NCBI GenBank assembly: GCA_905250115.1
Contig: CAJNOI010000100.1
Location: 134,087 to 198,086 of the forward strand
Source of the DNA: Adineta steineri
Taxonomy: Eukaryota; Rotifera; Eurotatoria; Adinetida; Adinetidae
Direction: 5' to 3'
Length of the DNA stretch: 64,000 nt
The notes below the pieces were generated by a model, which worked only from the letters and a program-made list of their open reading frames with translations, did not search any database and was not told the DNA's origin. Shown here piece after piece: positions 1-12,449 of the stretch. The translations under genes and the position numbers were made by a program. Within the stretch, counting starts at the first letter, position 1. The number at the start of each line of letters is the position of its first letter.

Positions 1-650
1 TTGATTCAGCTGTTCAAGATTTTTTATTTTCATATATAATATGAAAACGAATGAATCGATTTTGTTATTCAGCTATTTTTTTTCGCTTCATTTTCGTATA
101 TAAGATGAAAACGAGTAAATCTGTTTATTTATTCTAGATTTTCATTCAGTTATTTTATTTTTTTGCTTTCACTTTCATATATAATATTAAAACGAGCCAT
201 TCAAGTATATTGTTCAGGATTTTTAGTCAGCTATTAAATTTCTTTGTTAGGTGGTCCTTTTTATATTTAATATGAAAACGACTGAATTAGTTTATTATTC
301 AATATTTTGATTCGACTATTTCATTTTTTTATTTATTTTTATGTATAATATGAAAACGAACAAATCTGTTAGATTGATCGAGATTTTGATTCAGTTGTTT
401 CATTCTTTTTATTTTCATATACAATATGAAAACGAATGGATCGATTATATTATTCAGCTATATCTCTTTTTTTAAACTTACATATGTTATATAAAAACAA
501 ATAAATCTTTTTAATTATTCAGGATTTTGATTCAGCTGTTCAATAGTTTTTATTTTCATATATAAGATGAAAACGAATGAATGAATTATATTATTCAGCT
601 ATTTGTTTTATTCCCTTCATTTTCGTATATAATATGAAGATCAATAGCTT
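1..650. repeat. Minisatellite with palindromic core
   Basis: About nine degenerate copies of a 65-80 bp unit. Each copy carries a palindromic core that reads roughly TTTTCATATATAATATGAAAA, followed by an ACGA step and then a TTATTCAG or GATTCAG stretch. Cores lie near 30, 100, 175, 260, 340, 420, 485, 560 and 625. The window begins inside the array, so its true length is unknown. No coding potential was seen. Confidence 0.8.
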
Positions 651-660
651 TATTTATTTG

Positions 661-1639
661 TTTCAAGTATTGAATAAATAATCCAATTCTTCTTCATTAG
701 TATTATAATACTAGATATAAAATAAAATATCTAGTTGTATATGTATCTATATCTATTACATATGATCATTTTTTGATTTATACAAATTGTTAAATTGCTT
801 ATTTATCGATTAAATATATACATGTATATCAATTGTGATCGTAAGTTTTTTTGGTTTTAGTTCTTTAATTTATTTTATTGTTTAATTTATTTTATTGTTT
901 AATTTATTTTATTGTTTATTTCAATAGATGTCATACGATTGCATAAAATCTTTGTTTTATTTATTATTTCATAATTGAACTCTACACGTATAGGATTAAT
1001 ATATAATGCTATTGTATTTTTTAGCCGATTTAATGTATTGAGGTCAATCATATAAATACAAAAGACAATAGAATGTTTAGATAGATTTTTATATATAGAT
1101 ATCAAACTATTGCAGAAATTTATTTGAAATTTCTATTTCGTAATAAACGAAAAATAAGTATGATCAAATAAACAATTCAGATATCGAATAAAACATAAAA
1201 CATATATTACATAAAAAGATTGTATTAGTCGTTTGCAATTTCTTTAAGATTAAATCAAATTGCTGATTAGCGATCGTTTATTTATATTCGACAATAACTG
1301 ATGTTCAGCAAGCCTCATATAGGTATCACTCTATATACATGTATATATAATAACTATCATAATACTATATACAGTAAAGAAAAAGAAGCCAACAACTCAA
1401 AACAAGATAAGTGAATACGACAGTGAACAATAATTTTCATATAATCGTGTAAAAACAGATTTAAATTTTTAATTCATATTCATTTATTAAAATGATAAAA
1501 ACTAAATACAATTAAATGATAACTAAGACAGTAAAATGTAAAAAGACCTATATTGGTATATAAATTGAAATACTACAGCTACGATTCTACAAAAGTGTAA
1601 TTATGTTCATAAAATATTCCAAAAAAATTTAGCTTTCAT
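661..1639. other. AT-rich non-coding stretch
   Basis: Very AT-rich sequence with short direct repeats, including three near-perfect TTTAATTTATTTTATTG units around 867-916. No gene was recognised. Confidence 0.6.
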
Positions 1640-2089
1640 CTAAGCCATTAATTGTGCTGGTGTGTTTGATGAAACTGATGGTAAATTGATTAATGACAAT
1701 GGCAATTGATTTTGCATGGTGCCATTTTTGTTGTTGATAATTTTGGCAAAATCGAGAAGATTGTTATTGGACATGTTGCTTTGTTTTTTATTTAAATAAA
1801 ATTTAAACGAGCAATAAAAGAATGCTAAAATTGATAAAATAACAGCAGTAACAATCATGTAGCTAAGCCAGTTTTGTTGAATATCTTTTAACCAAACTGC
1901 TGGTGCAGTTATAATATCACCACCACTTTCGATGATTTTACCAGCCGTCTTACCAACAGTATTCATTACATCTTGAACAGCAGTACCATTTTTGAGCTTT
2001 GAAGGTAAATCGCTTACCGATATATGATTATTCGAACCTGCCCCTTGGATCGTTGCTTCAACTACTGTATTTGAGTTACCAATACCCAT
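1640..2089 (-). CDS. Small single-pass membrane protein with N-myristoylation signal
   Basis: This is a 149-residue open frame that starts MGIGNS, which fits the MGxxxS N-myristoylation pattern. A hydrophilic Gly/Ser/Asn-rich region covers about residues 5-75. One strong transmembrane segment lies at about 78-95, followed at once by a basic KFYLNKK stretch. A polar tail of about 45 residues ends at TAA. A likely splice acceptor (TTCTCTGTAG) sits just upstream of the ATG, so a 5' UTR intron is plausible. The next gene upstream, at 2467-2817, has the same layout, and the pair are probably diverged relatives. I recognise no family. The myristoyl, single-TM, polybasic, polar-tail order also occurs in some small viral fusion proteins, but that is only an architectural parallel. 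Confidence 0.6.
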   Translation of the reverse strand: MGIGNSNTVVEATIQGAGSNNHISVSDLPSKLKNGTAVQDVMNTVGKTAGKIIESGGDIITAPAVWLKDIQQNWLSYMIVTAVILSILAFFYCSFKFYLNKKQSNMSNNNLLDFAKIINNKNGTMQNQLPLSLINLPSVSSNTPAQLMA

Positions 2090-2466
2090 AATAATGATGT
2101 TCTACAGAGAAGAAATTAGTTAATGATAGTATGAATAATTTTACAGTAATGAGTTTCGTTTTACTTCGTATGAAAGAAGAACTAAGAATTCAATTGTATT
2201 TTATACCATGAAAAAAAATATGCAATAAAGAGAGAGAGAGACAAAGGCGGAGAAAAGAAGTTTTTTGTTTATCATTAATAATGATATAAGCATTTTTTCA
2301 TGCACAGATACATAGCTTTCGTAACATATCAGAAAATAAACAAATGCAATAGTTACGATGCAACATCAATGTAAATTTTTTACAAGCAAACAACTGTTTA
2401 TTTATCTGTTATATATAAATGTACACAGATATTTAAATTATTTGATAAATGATAAACATATAATTT

Positions 2467-2817
2467 CTAAACATAATATCCTGTAGTGTAACTAGGAATG
2501 TTTCTTGATGAAGATTCATTGAATTTATTTAATGAAGAGCCATTGGAACCGGTTTTAGCTGAGAATTTTTGATAGCGATGGCGTAAATATAGAAAAATAA
2601 AAGGCAACATAATGACAATTAAAACCAACATAAAATTAATGATAATATTTCTATTGTTGGCAATGAGGATTTTTTCAAATTTTTCGACTGCCTTCTGGAT
2701 TGTCTGATTCCATATTACTGACATGTTGAACATTTGTCCATTGTTGAGCAAGATGATATTCTGATTTCCCGATATATGAGCAGACTGTTTGACAGCTTTC
2801 GAAAAAAACGAACCCAT
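2467..2817 (-). CDS. Small single-pass membrane protein with N-myristoylation signal (second copy of layout)
   Basis: A 116-residue frame that begins MGSFFSK: Gly2 and Ser6 fit the N-myristoylation pattern, followed by a basic residue. About 55 polar residues come next, then a transmembrane segment at about 60-77 (INFMLVLIVIMLPFIFLYL), a basic RHRYQK stop-transfer and a Ser/Asn-rich tail ending GYYV. A splice-acceptor-like TTTTATAG lies upstream of the ATG, as in the neighbour at 1640-2089. The spacing of 377 bp and shared orientation suggest tandem, diverged genes. Function is unknown. The frame could in principle be chance, but the ordered architecture in two adjacent frames argues against this. 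Confidence 0.6.
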   Translation of the reverse strand: MGSFFSKAVKQSAHISGNQNIILLNNGQMFNMSVIWNQTIQKAVEKFEKILIANNRNIIINFMLVLIVIMLPFIFLYLRHRYQKFSAKTGSNGSSLNKFNESSSRNIPSYTTGYYV

Positions 2818-4262
2818 ATTAAATAATGAATTGAACCTATAAAATATGAAAGATAATTAGGAAATTTTTAGAAATATGCCTTATTTTTAGTATTGACTGT
2901 TTCTTTGATTTCAACGATTTTAATAGGTGAAAATGATTCTTGAGAGAGTAGTTTTTTCTTCCCGAATTGCTGTGAATTCGCAACTGACTTTGAATAAACA
3001 AAGCGATGATTGATTTGGAAACAAATAGATATCAACTGATCTAAAATGGAACCGAAATCACGTAGAAAAAGCAATTAGTCATGGTTGATACGTGTTTCAA
3101 TGATCTACTTGTGCTTTACATAACATAATTTCACATGTTCACTTAAAAACATGATAAATCAATTTAATTCATTTATTCTGATTGAAATTACAATATAAAC
3201 AGATGAACTGACCGAAGTGTCTGATACGATTGAACTGCTTTATGATTAATAATACATGATAATCAGTGCAGCTATTATTATGTGGATGAGCAGAGTGTTT
3301 TATTCGAATGAACTAAAATGATAATTGTTTATCTAATTAACAAAGATGATTATCGGATGATAGACTACACATATGTGAGAGAAATAAAAAGATAAAAACG
3401 AAAAAAAATTTCTAGCTGTAACGTGTTACAAGAGGAATATTTGTCTGGACAAAAAACAAGGATCTATTCAAAACTTTTATCTATCTACCGCTCCACTGTT
3501 TTGAATGATTTGAATTATCTCCTAGATATTTATAACAATCTGTATTCGACACAAGTTTTAACTTCTTAGAACTATATAAACATGGCTAACGTTTGTTCGT
3601 AATTGAATTATATATGCAATTGATTGAAATTGACTATCTCATTTATTGAATGTTATTTTTTGATTTAATGTACACATTCGCCCTCTATACATTAGTCATC
3701 AATATGTTAGTTGTTCTCTTTCTCTCCGCTTAATTGCTTTTTCTATTTCTTGTCATTCTGATGATGTTATGCTTCTTGTTTGAATATCCATTTGAATGAT
3801 AAAAAGGTGAGAAGTGATCAAATATGTAATATGTAAAGTCATCATTTATCGAAATAAATTTTGTGATAAAATAGTATGTTGATCAATTTATTTCAAGAAA
3901 ACGAAAATCACTGATTATTTTTTTATCATGAATTTCATTGGCGTAAGTATAGTACTAGTCATATTCTTTCTATTATTTTTTTCAGATGAAAGCATTAGGA
4001 AAAAATAAGATTGAGTTATTTAAATTTAATTTATTGAATAAACTACATAAATAAATTGCAAGATTATAATATAAATTTTTGAAATCGAAACCACAAAGAT
4101 TATTACACAAAATAACTATAAGTAAGATTATAAAAAAAGTTTAAAAAAAATTCTAATTGATACATGGATACGTGAATAAATGAATAACTAACAACGAATG
4201 AATGACAAAATGAAGCCATCTTCTGCACTTGAATATTTGATGATAATAGTAGGCATCTGACG
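2818..4262. other. Intergenic stretch, no gene recognised
   Basis: AT-rich. It may hold 5' UTR exons of the small membrane-protein genes on the minus strand, but no supported coding exon was found. Confidence 0.5.
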
Positions 4263-4592
4263 TCATTTGGAATCTTCAGCACTAATGCTGAAAGTATAAT
4301 CTCCATCAGAATTTTTATCATCAGAACATTTCTTGTGCTTGAAAAGTAAATAATATTGAATTACAAAAAATAAAATGCCAAAAACGAGAAAAAGACAAGC
4401 CATAGCCAAAATAAAAATATGGAAATATTTCGATAAAAATTCGTTGAAATGACAGAACTTTTTTGAATGTGTAGCATATTTATAGTAGCAGTAGAATTCA
4501 TCGTCATTCATGTTTGAACAGTTTCGTACTGCGGCCTCTATATTATTATACATTACATCAAAAAAATAGGAATTTCGAAGATGCATGATCAA
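4263..4592 (-). CDS. Small putative membrane protein, unknown
   Basis: A 109-residue frame on the same strand as the two myristoylated membrane proteins. It has an N-terminal region with cysteines at about residues 25, 35 and 47. A strong hydrophobic segment lies at about 58-83, then a basic FKHKKC turn and an acidic tail (SDDKNSDGD). It starts MIMHLRN, so it has no myristoylation glycine. The architecture resembles the two small neighbours, with one membrane span and a short polar tail, so it may be a third, more diverged member. I do not recognise the family. Upstream exons are possible. Confidence 0.45.
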   Translation of the reverse strand: MIMHLRNSYFFDVMYNNIEAAVRNCSNMNDDEFYCYYKYATHSKKFCHFNEFLSKYFHIFILAMACLFLVFGILFFVIQYYLLFKHKKCSDDKNSDGDYTFSISAEDSK

Positions 4593-6872
4593 GAATAAAT
4601 TGTATAGAGCACTTGGTTAACAATACTATATTCAAACAATGAATGTTTGTATGGTGTCGTATTCAATGAGGATTGAACTTGTGAAAGAGCCATTTTATAC
4701 TGATCGAGCGAAAGAAAAAAATGTTTACTTTATCTTTTATTTAAACACGTTCATACACAATCTATTCACTTTCGAAAAAGGAAAGTAATTGATGAATATG
4801 GAATTTTTGATAGATCATCACACAATTTGTTTGCATGATTTCAAAAAATGTACTTTTTGTTCCTATTCAATTGGATGTAATGTCCTATTGTAAAAGAATT
4901 AGTTGCTAACTATGCATTATGATAAATATTGCGCTGAACTACAAATGAATAACTTTTTGTTGAGGAGGCAGAGAGATTCAAATATTACCGTGGATCGTTC
5001 AAAATCAGATTTATTTGGTTACGTGAGCAATTTGAAATCTGAATATGTAACATGACGATTAAATTGTAAAATTTTAGTTCCAAACGAAATATTCCTAATG
5101 AGTTTCAATTGTTCATTATTAAGTATCAACGAAGTCTCTGTGAAGCTTTTAACTATTAGATATTTATTATAAACATCCTGTTGAACACATCGTTTAATAT
5201 GTATTGTTACAAATTATAATAGAAAGACTTTCAATAAGTACGTATTCATAAGGGACAATATTAAAAGACTCACAGAAAAAAAAGAAATGAGAATGATATT
5301 TCTATTTATTTCTATTATTACAAATTGTTATACGAATAATTTCTGTACATATATATTGATGCTCTCCATTATGAACTGATGAGTGGAAATAGAAAGAAGT
5401 CACAAAGATATTTGTATAAATTATTGAAAGCTATGACATACATAATTTTAACACATGTGTATCTATAGCCTGCAGAATTAAAATATATTGGTATAATTTT
5501 CATTCGAAATATCTACATATTCATGAGTGTACAATGATTATATCATATATAAGAATAATCAAATATAGTATGTAAAATTTTATTGATGAAGACTTCATCA
5601 ATTTTTTTCCAATATATTGTTTAACGACTGAAACAAAATAACTTATGTAATCGCAAAATATATATCACTCCATAGTGTTGATTGAAATTTGATATATAAA
5701 ATGCTTCCCTCCGTAATCAAGGAAAATAAATTCTGATGTATATCTGTATCATGTAAATCTTTCTAGATATTTCTCAGTTATATATGTATATCAATTTCTT
5801 GGTTTTAGATTGATAAATAAAATCTTTTTATCAGTAATCAGTTTATGATAAATTCTATCGAATGTGATATAACATATGATCTTTTTTTTCTATAAAAACA
5901 ATATTTAATGAGTAGATCAAATTCAATTCTTATTGATATGAATTCATGAAAGGTATATAAAATACTTCCATTACAGACGATAATCAGGTTTTTATATATT
6001 TATTTGTTAACTGTATATTGATAGATGATAATATTACTATTAAATATTGTCGTATTTTTCTACTGAAATCATGCAAATGTTTTATTTCAAAAACAGATGT
6101 TGCATTTATCAGTCAATCAACGATTTGTAATGAAGAAAAGGATGCAAACAATTATTACTTCGTAGTATATTATAGAACTAAAATATGAATGAGACTTATG
6201 AAAAGATCTAGTTTAAAACAATTAAACGTTTTTTTATAAAGACCTAATAATATTGGTAAATATTAGAAGAATGTTAATGATCAAAAAATAAGCAAGTGAT
6301 TCCTCTCAGCTTATATATCTTTATTATTGAAATATGAAAAAATTAACGATAATTTCAACATATACCAGAATAGTGTGGGTATCGCATTATTTTGAACGCG
6401 TATACCCTGATACACACGGGCTCTTAGTGAGCAGAAAGTATAAGCCATCAATGACAATTTTTAAACATTAAATGCTAAATATAAAAAAAGGTAAAATTAT
6501 CTCTAAATAGTTGCTCGTTAAATTAGCTTTATTAGTTGGACGACTAGATAAATTTAAAATAAGTATGTTGAAAATTTCAATAATTCTTTTTTCTACATAT
6601 TTAAATAATATTTTTCGCCATTCTTTCTTTCAAATAAAAATATATTATTTTCGATATTTTCGATTTCAAGATATTCCCATCTCAAGTTTTGAGTTCAACA
6701 AAATCCCTTGTAAAACTGATTCAAAATATCATTGACTGCCATAAATGTTGTCAGTTATAGATCAATAGAATCTCTGTTTATAAGTGTACGTTATTTTGTT
6801 CTTATAATATATGTTCACTTTTTCAGACTAACTATATATTTATCTAGCAAATAAAATAGAATTGTTTCTTGT
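4593..6872. other. AT-rich intergenic stretch
   Basis: No exon with a recognisable protein was found on either strand. Short open frames here, for example 6511-6735, have AT-driven composition and no domain signal. Confidence 0.5.
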
Positions 6873-6876
6873 TTAA

Positions 6877-7041
6877 CCCTTTACGGCCGGCTACCAGAAA
6901 ACAACAAGCAAAAAGTTATCTTTCTATATATTCTTTGTTGTTTAGTTATAGGGATCGATTTTTCACTGCCGACTTTTTTAAAAATGTCGTATCCCCCTAC
7001 GGCAAAAATGTTGCCATTTGGCAACATCTGGCCGGAAAGGG
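6877..7041. mobile_element. piggyBac-type MITE, 165 bp
   Basis: The two ends are inverted copies: CCCTTTACGGCCGG at the left and, read on the minus strand, CCCTTTCCGGCC at the right. TTAA flanks both sides (6873-6876 and 7042-7045). A TTAA target-site duplication with CCC-starting ends is the hallmark of piggyBac elements. The inside has no coding capacity and contains a small hairpin (GTTGCC/GGCAAC). It is a non-autonomous copy. Confidence 0.75.
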
Positions 7042-7045
7042 TTAA

Positions 7046-7379
7046 ATGTTAAATATAAAAGAATGTTATCAGAATACAAAACTATAAATATGTATAAAGA
7101 ATATCAATGAAATAAAATTCAGTAAATAATCATATGTTATTTACATTGTTAACAACTGAATGTGTAATCGTTCACTTTCATCCATTATTAAAGCGATATC
7201 ATATGGCTCTTCATATCCTTCTATTATAAATTTCTGTTTCACTTCTTAAAGTATTATTGTCAGTTTCATCAGTTATAACAAATGATTTTTATATTTAAGT
7301 GCTGTAAACCTTTTCGATTTCATATGTTTTTTTCGCAGCTTTAACATATTTCTGTTCATCCATGTATTGCGACCGTACT
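7046..7379. other. Intergenic stretch
   Basis: AT-rich sequence between the MITE and the adhesion-GPCR remnant. Nothing was recognised. Confidence 0.5.
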
Positions 7380-8835
7380 AATATATATATAATAATCGAC
7401 GACAGACCTTCTAGTCCATTAGATATTACAAAAAAAAAACATCCCAAAATATAGTCCACTTTCACCATTTACAAATGAAAGAAATACATCAAACAACCAA
7501 TCAACACCTTGAATTATATATAATAAAAGTAAAACTATTACATATCGTTTCAGTCTTCCATATAATTGATGAACTGATGTTGCATGTCGAACATGATTTA
7601 TTGTACGGCTACCAAAAACAATAAATAAAATTATATTAATTAAAAGAAATAGACATGTAGGTATACTCAAAAATCATAGATCACATCAGTGATAAACAGA
7701 TATAGTGTATATGGATATAGTTTGATAATATTAAGTGACGAATTAGAATAAAATTCAATTGTAAATATCATCCATATTAGAGAAATAAAGAATGAAATGA
7801 AAAGATCATAAATAATTTGCGATCTGGTGGATGAGGAAATGAATGAACAAATTGAAGATAATGAAAGTATTCAACACTTGTTTTAATACAAAACATAAAA
7901 ATCAAAAAGAAATAAATAAAGCACATAAGTACAGTTGAACTTGTAAAACATTTTATTTGATTGATAGATGATGTTGTGTAGATACTGTCGTAGTAAGTGC
8001 AATATAAAAGATGAAAAAAATTGTTGTAGTTGCACCAGATAGTAATGGAAGTAAATTGTATTATTCAAATTTATTTATAGGAAATTGAATTATTCTAAAT
8101 ATAGTATGAATAGCAATTACTAAGAAATAAATAATTGAGATTGATTAAAATATAAGTGATGTAATATCTTGAGAATTAAGATATGTTGCAGGTGATTGTT
8201 TTGGTAATCAAATAAGAGCAAATGAAGTAAGATGATTACAACTGCATTCATATCGATTCCCCTTTTATTATACTGAGCTTTTGAAGAACCAGAACCATTC
8301 GACTAAAATGTATTTGTATCATAAAATGAACAAATATAATTATCATTCACATCAAGTCCATGTTTTATTATATTCGAAAAGTATGATGAGATATTCATAG
8401 TACTAGATGATATATTATTTCGATATACATTGATTACAATAATTGATGAAACGAGTTTCTTATTAGTTGAATCATCATATTTAATGATTGAACATCAGAT
8501 AAAGATTTATTACCAACAATAGCTGCAGCTGATGGTTGTGAGCTTATAAGCTCATTGAAATTTTGCGTGTCGATTACTTTTCCATCGGTATCACGTGTAA
8601 ATGAAGCAAGTAAAATGATGTAATCATTCAGTTGATATGATGATTTTGTCATAATGAATGATGAGTTTGATGTAATATTTAAGCTTACATTAAGACTACT
8701 AAGGTATGTATTAGCTTGATCCGCTCCTACTATATTTATTGTATTTGTAGTTTTAATTAAAATAAAATATAAAATCAAAGTTTTGGCTTTGTCAGTTGCA
8801 TTAGTAATAAATGTATTCAGTACATTGAGTGTCAC
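7380..8835 (-). pseudogene. Decayed adhesion-type GPCR
   Basis: Read on the minus strand, 8835-8434 encodes a GAIN-like stretch with several N-glycosylation sites. At about 8240-8200 a second frame reads YECSCNHLTSFALI, the cysteine-rich GPCR proteolysis-site motif of adhesion receptors. This frame differs from the upstream one, so at least one frameshift lies between them. Stops interrupt the reading: TAG after DTNTF, TGA after FALI and TAA after SLIF. Further down, 7670-7419 gives a membrane-spanning part (TM5/TM6-like) with the phrase FGSRTINHVRHA. The family normally has GAIN, GPS and then seven TMs in that order. All parts are present in order but broken, so this is a pseudogene. Older exons may extend to about 9900. 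Confidence 0.65.
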
Positions 8836-10773
8836 GTTCTATTTCAAAAAGCTATAGAAATAACATATTCAAGACTTTGTTTTTATACTAAGACTAATTC
8901 ATTAGATAAACAAGAACAATTGAGTAATGCTACTTGTAAGGTACTATTATAAATGTCAGGCTTATAAGGAGAAGCAGTAGTTGTTGTTGCAAAGATAGTA
9001 GAAGTAGCAGTATAATTTAATATAGAAGCATTTATCGTTACCGTTAGATTTCAATATGAAGTAACTATATAGAAAAATAGAAATGATATTAAAGAGACAA
9101 TATTGATTTCATCTTAATAGTTTTGGAAATATCGATCATCACATAACTTCTAAATTGACTATATACGATCGATAATCGGACATATTTGTAATGAAAATCA
9201 ATAGATATTCAAACTAGATTTCATATGATTTGACAAGAGAATATAAATTATCAAAGTTAAAGTTTTCTCTAAATCAATCAATTCATTGTTTCTTTTTCGC
9301 TTTAAAGAAATAATAACAGACGAAAAAAATCAACATCAATTTTAATAGAATGAGTTATTCTATAGTCAACGTCTGCTAAATTTCTTAAACTAATCTATTC
9401 ACAATTTAAAAAAGCATGTTGATGAATGGGGTCTGATATATTATTCGTAAATTCGAGTCTATTTTAGTGATTATAAAAATCTCCATGACACATACTATCA
9501 ATGGATTGATTAGTTGTTTCGGTTATGTTTGAAAAAGTTGAAGTATTTACTGGTAATTTAGCTAAAGAATAAAGAATATACTTCAGAGAAATATTCAATA
9601 AAAATAAAATATTTTTACGTGCCATAGTTTCTATACTATAATCGATTGTTGTTGTGTCATCTCATGAAGCGCGTCTTATCCTTTATCGATTGCCGCTATT
9701 ATTGATTAATTTTTTATATAGAGTTTGAGTATCTGTATGAATATCATGATCATCATTTGAAAATTTTAGATTATTATATAACTGTATAGTGATTATAAAA
9801 ATATCCATGGTCAATAAAAATACAATGTAAGATTTTATATTCATAATCGTTATAATTATTTTCTAAAAATCTATTATCAATGAAAAGGATCATTCTGGTT
9901 CCTCTTGTATTGACTTCTAATATGAAAGAGAAAATAAATATATACAATTTGTCATAAAACTGAGTTAATAATCGATGTCATTTAACAATTCACACATATA
10001 TGATGAAAAAGAAGTATTGTATAGCAAATTAAAATATTTTTTTCTTATTAGAATCTAAAGAAAAAGTATTGGCACAACTTTTATTGCTGTTAATTTCATA
10101 TCTGTTTACACCCAATAAACAATTTGTATATTGAATCTAAGATTTTATAAATTTGTGTTTACATATGCATGTAAAAATATGAATGAGTCGGCATAGAATA
10201 GTAGGGGATATTTCGATATACAAAGTAAATGTTTTATTTTGTAATATTTATAATGCCTGGTTCTATTTTATCTTATAAATAGAAGATGAATGACATAAAG
10301 AAGAAAATCTTCCTTTATTTCAAAAAGACAGATGATTAATAAATAATAAAAATTTGTGAAATCATTAAAAACGAAGAAACATGAGTATTTTATTATATTT
10401 CTTACATTATATTATAACTAGGGAAGCACTTGAGACTATCACATAGCGACAAATGTAAAATCAATAAAAAAACTATATCATCCGAGTGTAAAGAGGGAAT
10501 AAATTCTGATATTTCAAAATAAATATCTACTAACTGGTTAGTTCCAGTTTATACAAAAAGAAACATGACCATTTTCATTTAGTAATTTATTAACATAACA
10601 AAATGTACAATTTAGTAAGAAGAAAATTCGTGACTTCCTATATTTTTCATTCGATATGTTTAAAATCAAAAAAATTCATTTATTTTCTTCACTATAAAAA
10701 GTAAAAAAGAATGAGAATTGCTTTTTAATTCGTTGACAAAATTAAGTGTATTAATGAAGATATACAAAAAACA
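8836..10773. other. Intergenic stretch, possibly more of the decayed receptor
   Basis: AT-rich. It may include the eroded 5' exons of the adhesion-GPCR remnant on the minus strand to about 9900, but no motif supports an exon. Confidence 0.35.
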
Positions 10774-10840
10774 CTTGAGGGTGGGTGAGGTGTGGATGTC
10801 TTGAATCCATGATTCACACCCACACCCACACCCACACATA
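10774..10840. repeat. Telomere-like GT/CA hairpin
   Basis: The left arm reads CTTGAGGGTGGGTGAGGTG and the right arm is CACACCC repeated. The arms are imperfect inverted copies and contain TGGGTG/CCCACA units like the bdelloid telomere hexamer TGTGGG. Confidence 0.7.
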
Positions 10841-12449
10841 ATAGTTATTCTACTCTTGATGAGAAACAGCTTTTCAAAGTTTCAATGCAATCAAAATTAT
10901 AGAAGAATACATCGTGATTACATACAGTTTATATATAATTGCAAGGTATAGACTGCCCTTAGAATTATTGTTAGTATGACATATTTCATATTTTTTTCTT
11001 TCTATCCTTCATCGTCAGCACCTTTACAATATTTGATAAACACTTATTACTATATTGATATTCTAAACTTAACAAATGAATAAATATTTTTGCTGATATC
11101 GTCGATTCTATAGCTTAACTATGAAGATTTTTTTCTTATGTAAATATTTCATCTACTTCATTGTAAATTTATTATTTAAATGAAAAAAAAAGAATCACAA
11201 ACAAGAATAATTTTGTTGTTTGGAAAATATAAGAAAGAAGGTGTAAATAAATGCATCAATGATTAGTTGGAGAGTAATAGATTTTTTTTGCGATCAAGAC
11301 TGTAAAAACTATTTTTCATTTGCGTAACATATTATTTTAGAAACTAACATGAAGGAAGAACGAAAAATGTGCTCTCGAGATTTGTCTATGCATAATATAT
11401 TTTCATCTTCGTTTGATTTGTGTAACCGTGTGAATTACGTGAAAAAAAAGATTTAAAAACAGAATATGATTATTTTAAATAAAAACTGTAATCGACCAGT
11501 ATAAAAAATATTGATATCCGCAGCTTCAAGTGTATGAGTTATGGTGAACGTATAGATGATACATATATTGAACGCCCATCCTGATGATGACTTTAAAAAG
11601 CCACACGATTTCGGACCGAGAGTTAGAAAGAAGATTGAATAACTAATATATGATTATTTCAATATTGATCTCATTCAGTACTTAGAAGGTACGATATGAA
11701 TTCATATTTTCAAATACAGTGACACAAAAAATTTATACGACTAGTCAATTGATGTTGATGATGTCTAAAATTTTGGAGTTACAAAAAAACTCTATAAATA
11801 GCAATGAAAGCGCACCAAGTCATTATAATAAAATTGGTTTTTATCGATTATTCTTATTGTCTGATTTTACTAATTCAATAAAGAACTAACATTACTTTTT
11901 TAAAACTCCATAAAATAGATAAAGATTTTAAAATGTATGTCATATATTTATAGAAACAAACCGCGAGTAGAGTCACTCATAACAGATTTAGATCTTAAAA
12001 ATAATGTTTCTCTTTCATTTCAATAAGTTTTACTTTGACAGTAAACTCAATTTTTCTTTTTTTTCTTTTTGTCTATCTCTATGTGTATTTTTTTTGAAAT
12101 TTAAAGATAAAATTATAATTTGTTCTTTACAAAGTTCTGCTTTTCTATTAGATCTCTCTTGTTATGGTATATTTGCCATGCAACAAATTATCTAATCATC
12201 TCCAAAGAAATTCCAAAAAAGGAATTTTTTTTCTTGAATTATCAATCAATATTATTATTCCTCATATTGTTCAATAAACAAATAACTCATAAATTTAATG
12301 TGATGATGCACTACTATGGGTTTGAATGAATACGAATTTCAAATTTATTTCATTAAATTATAAACAGTTGATTATATTATTTATAATATCCAATAAATGA
12401 TATTTAGAAAAAAAAGAGAAAATTTAAACTAACAAAATATTATGATTGA
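10841..12449. other. AT-rich intergenic stretch
   Basis: No gene was recognised. The open frames at 12004-12329 are low-complexity and have no domain. Confidence 0.5.

Noticed and set aside
4103..4321. 72-codon minus-strand frame overlapping the small membrane-protein gene
   Set aside because: It overlaps 4263-4592 in another frame and has AT-driven hydrophobic composition only.
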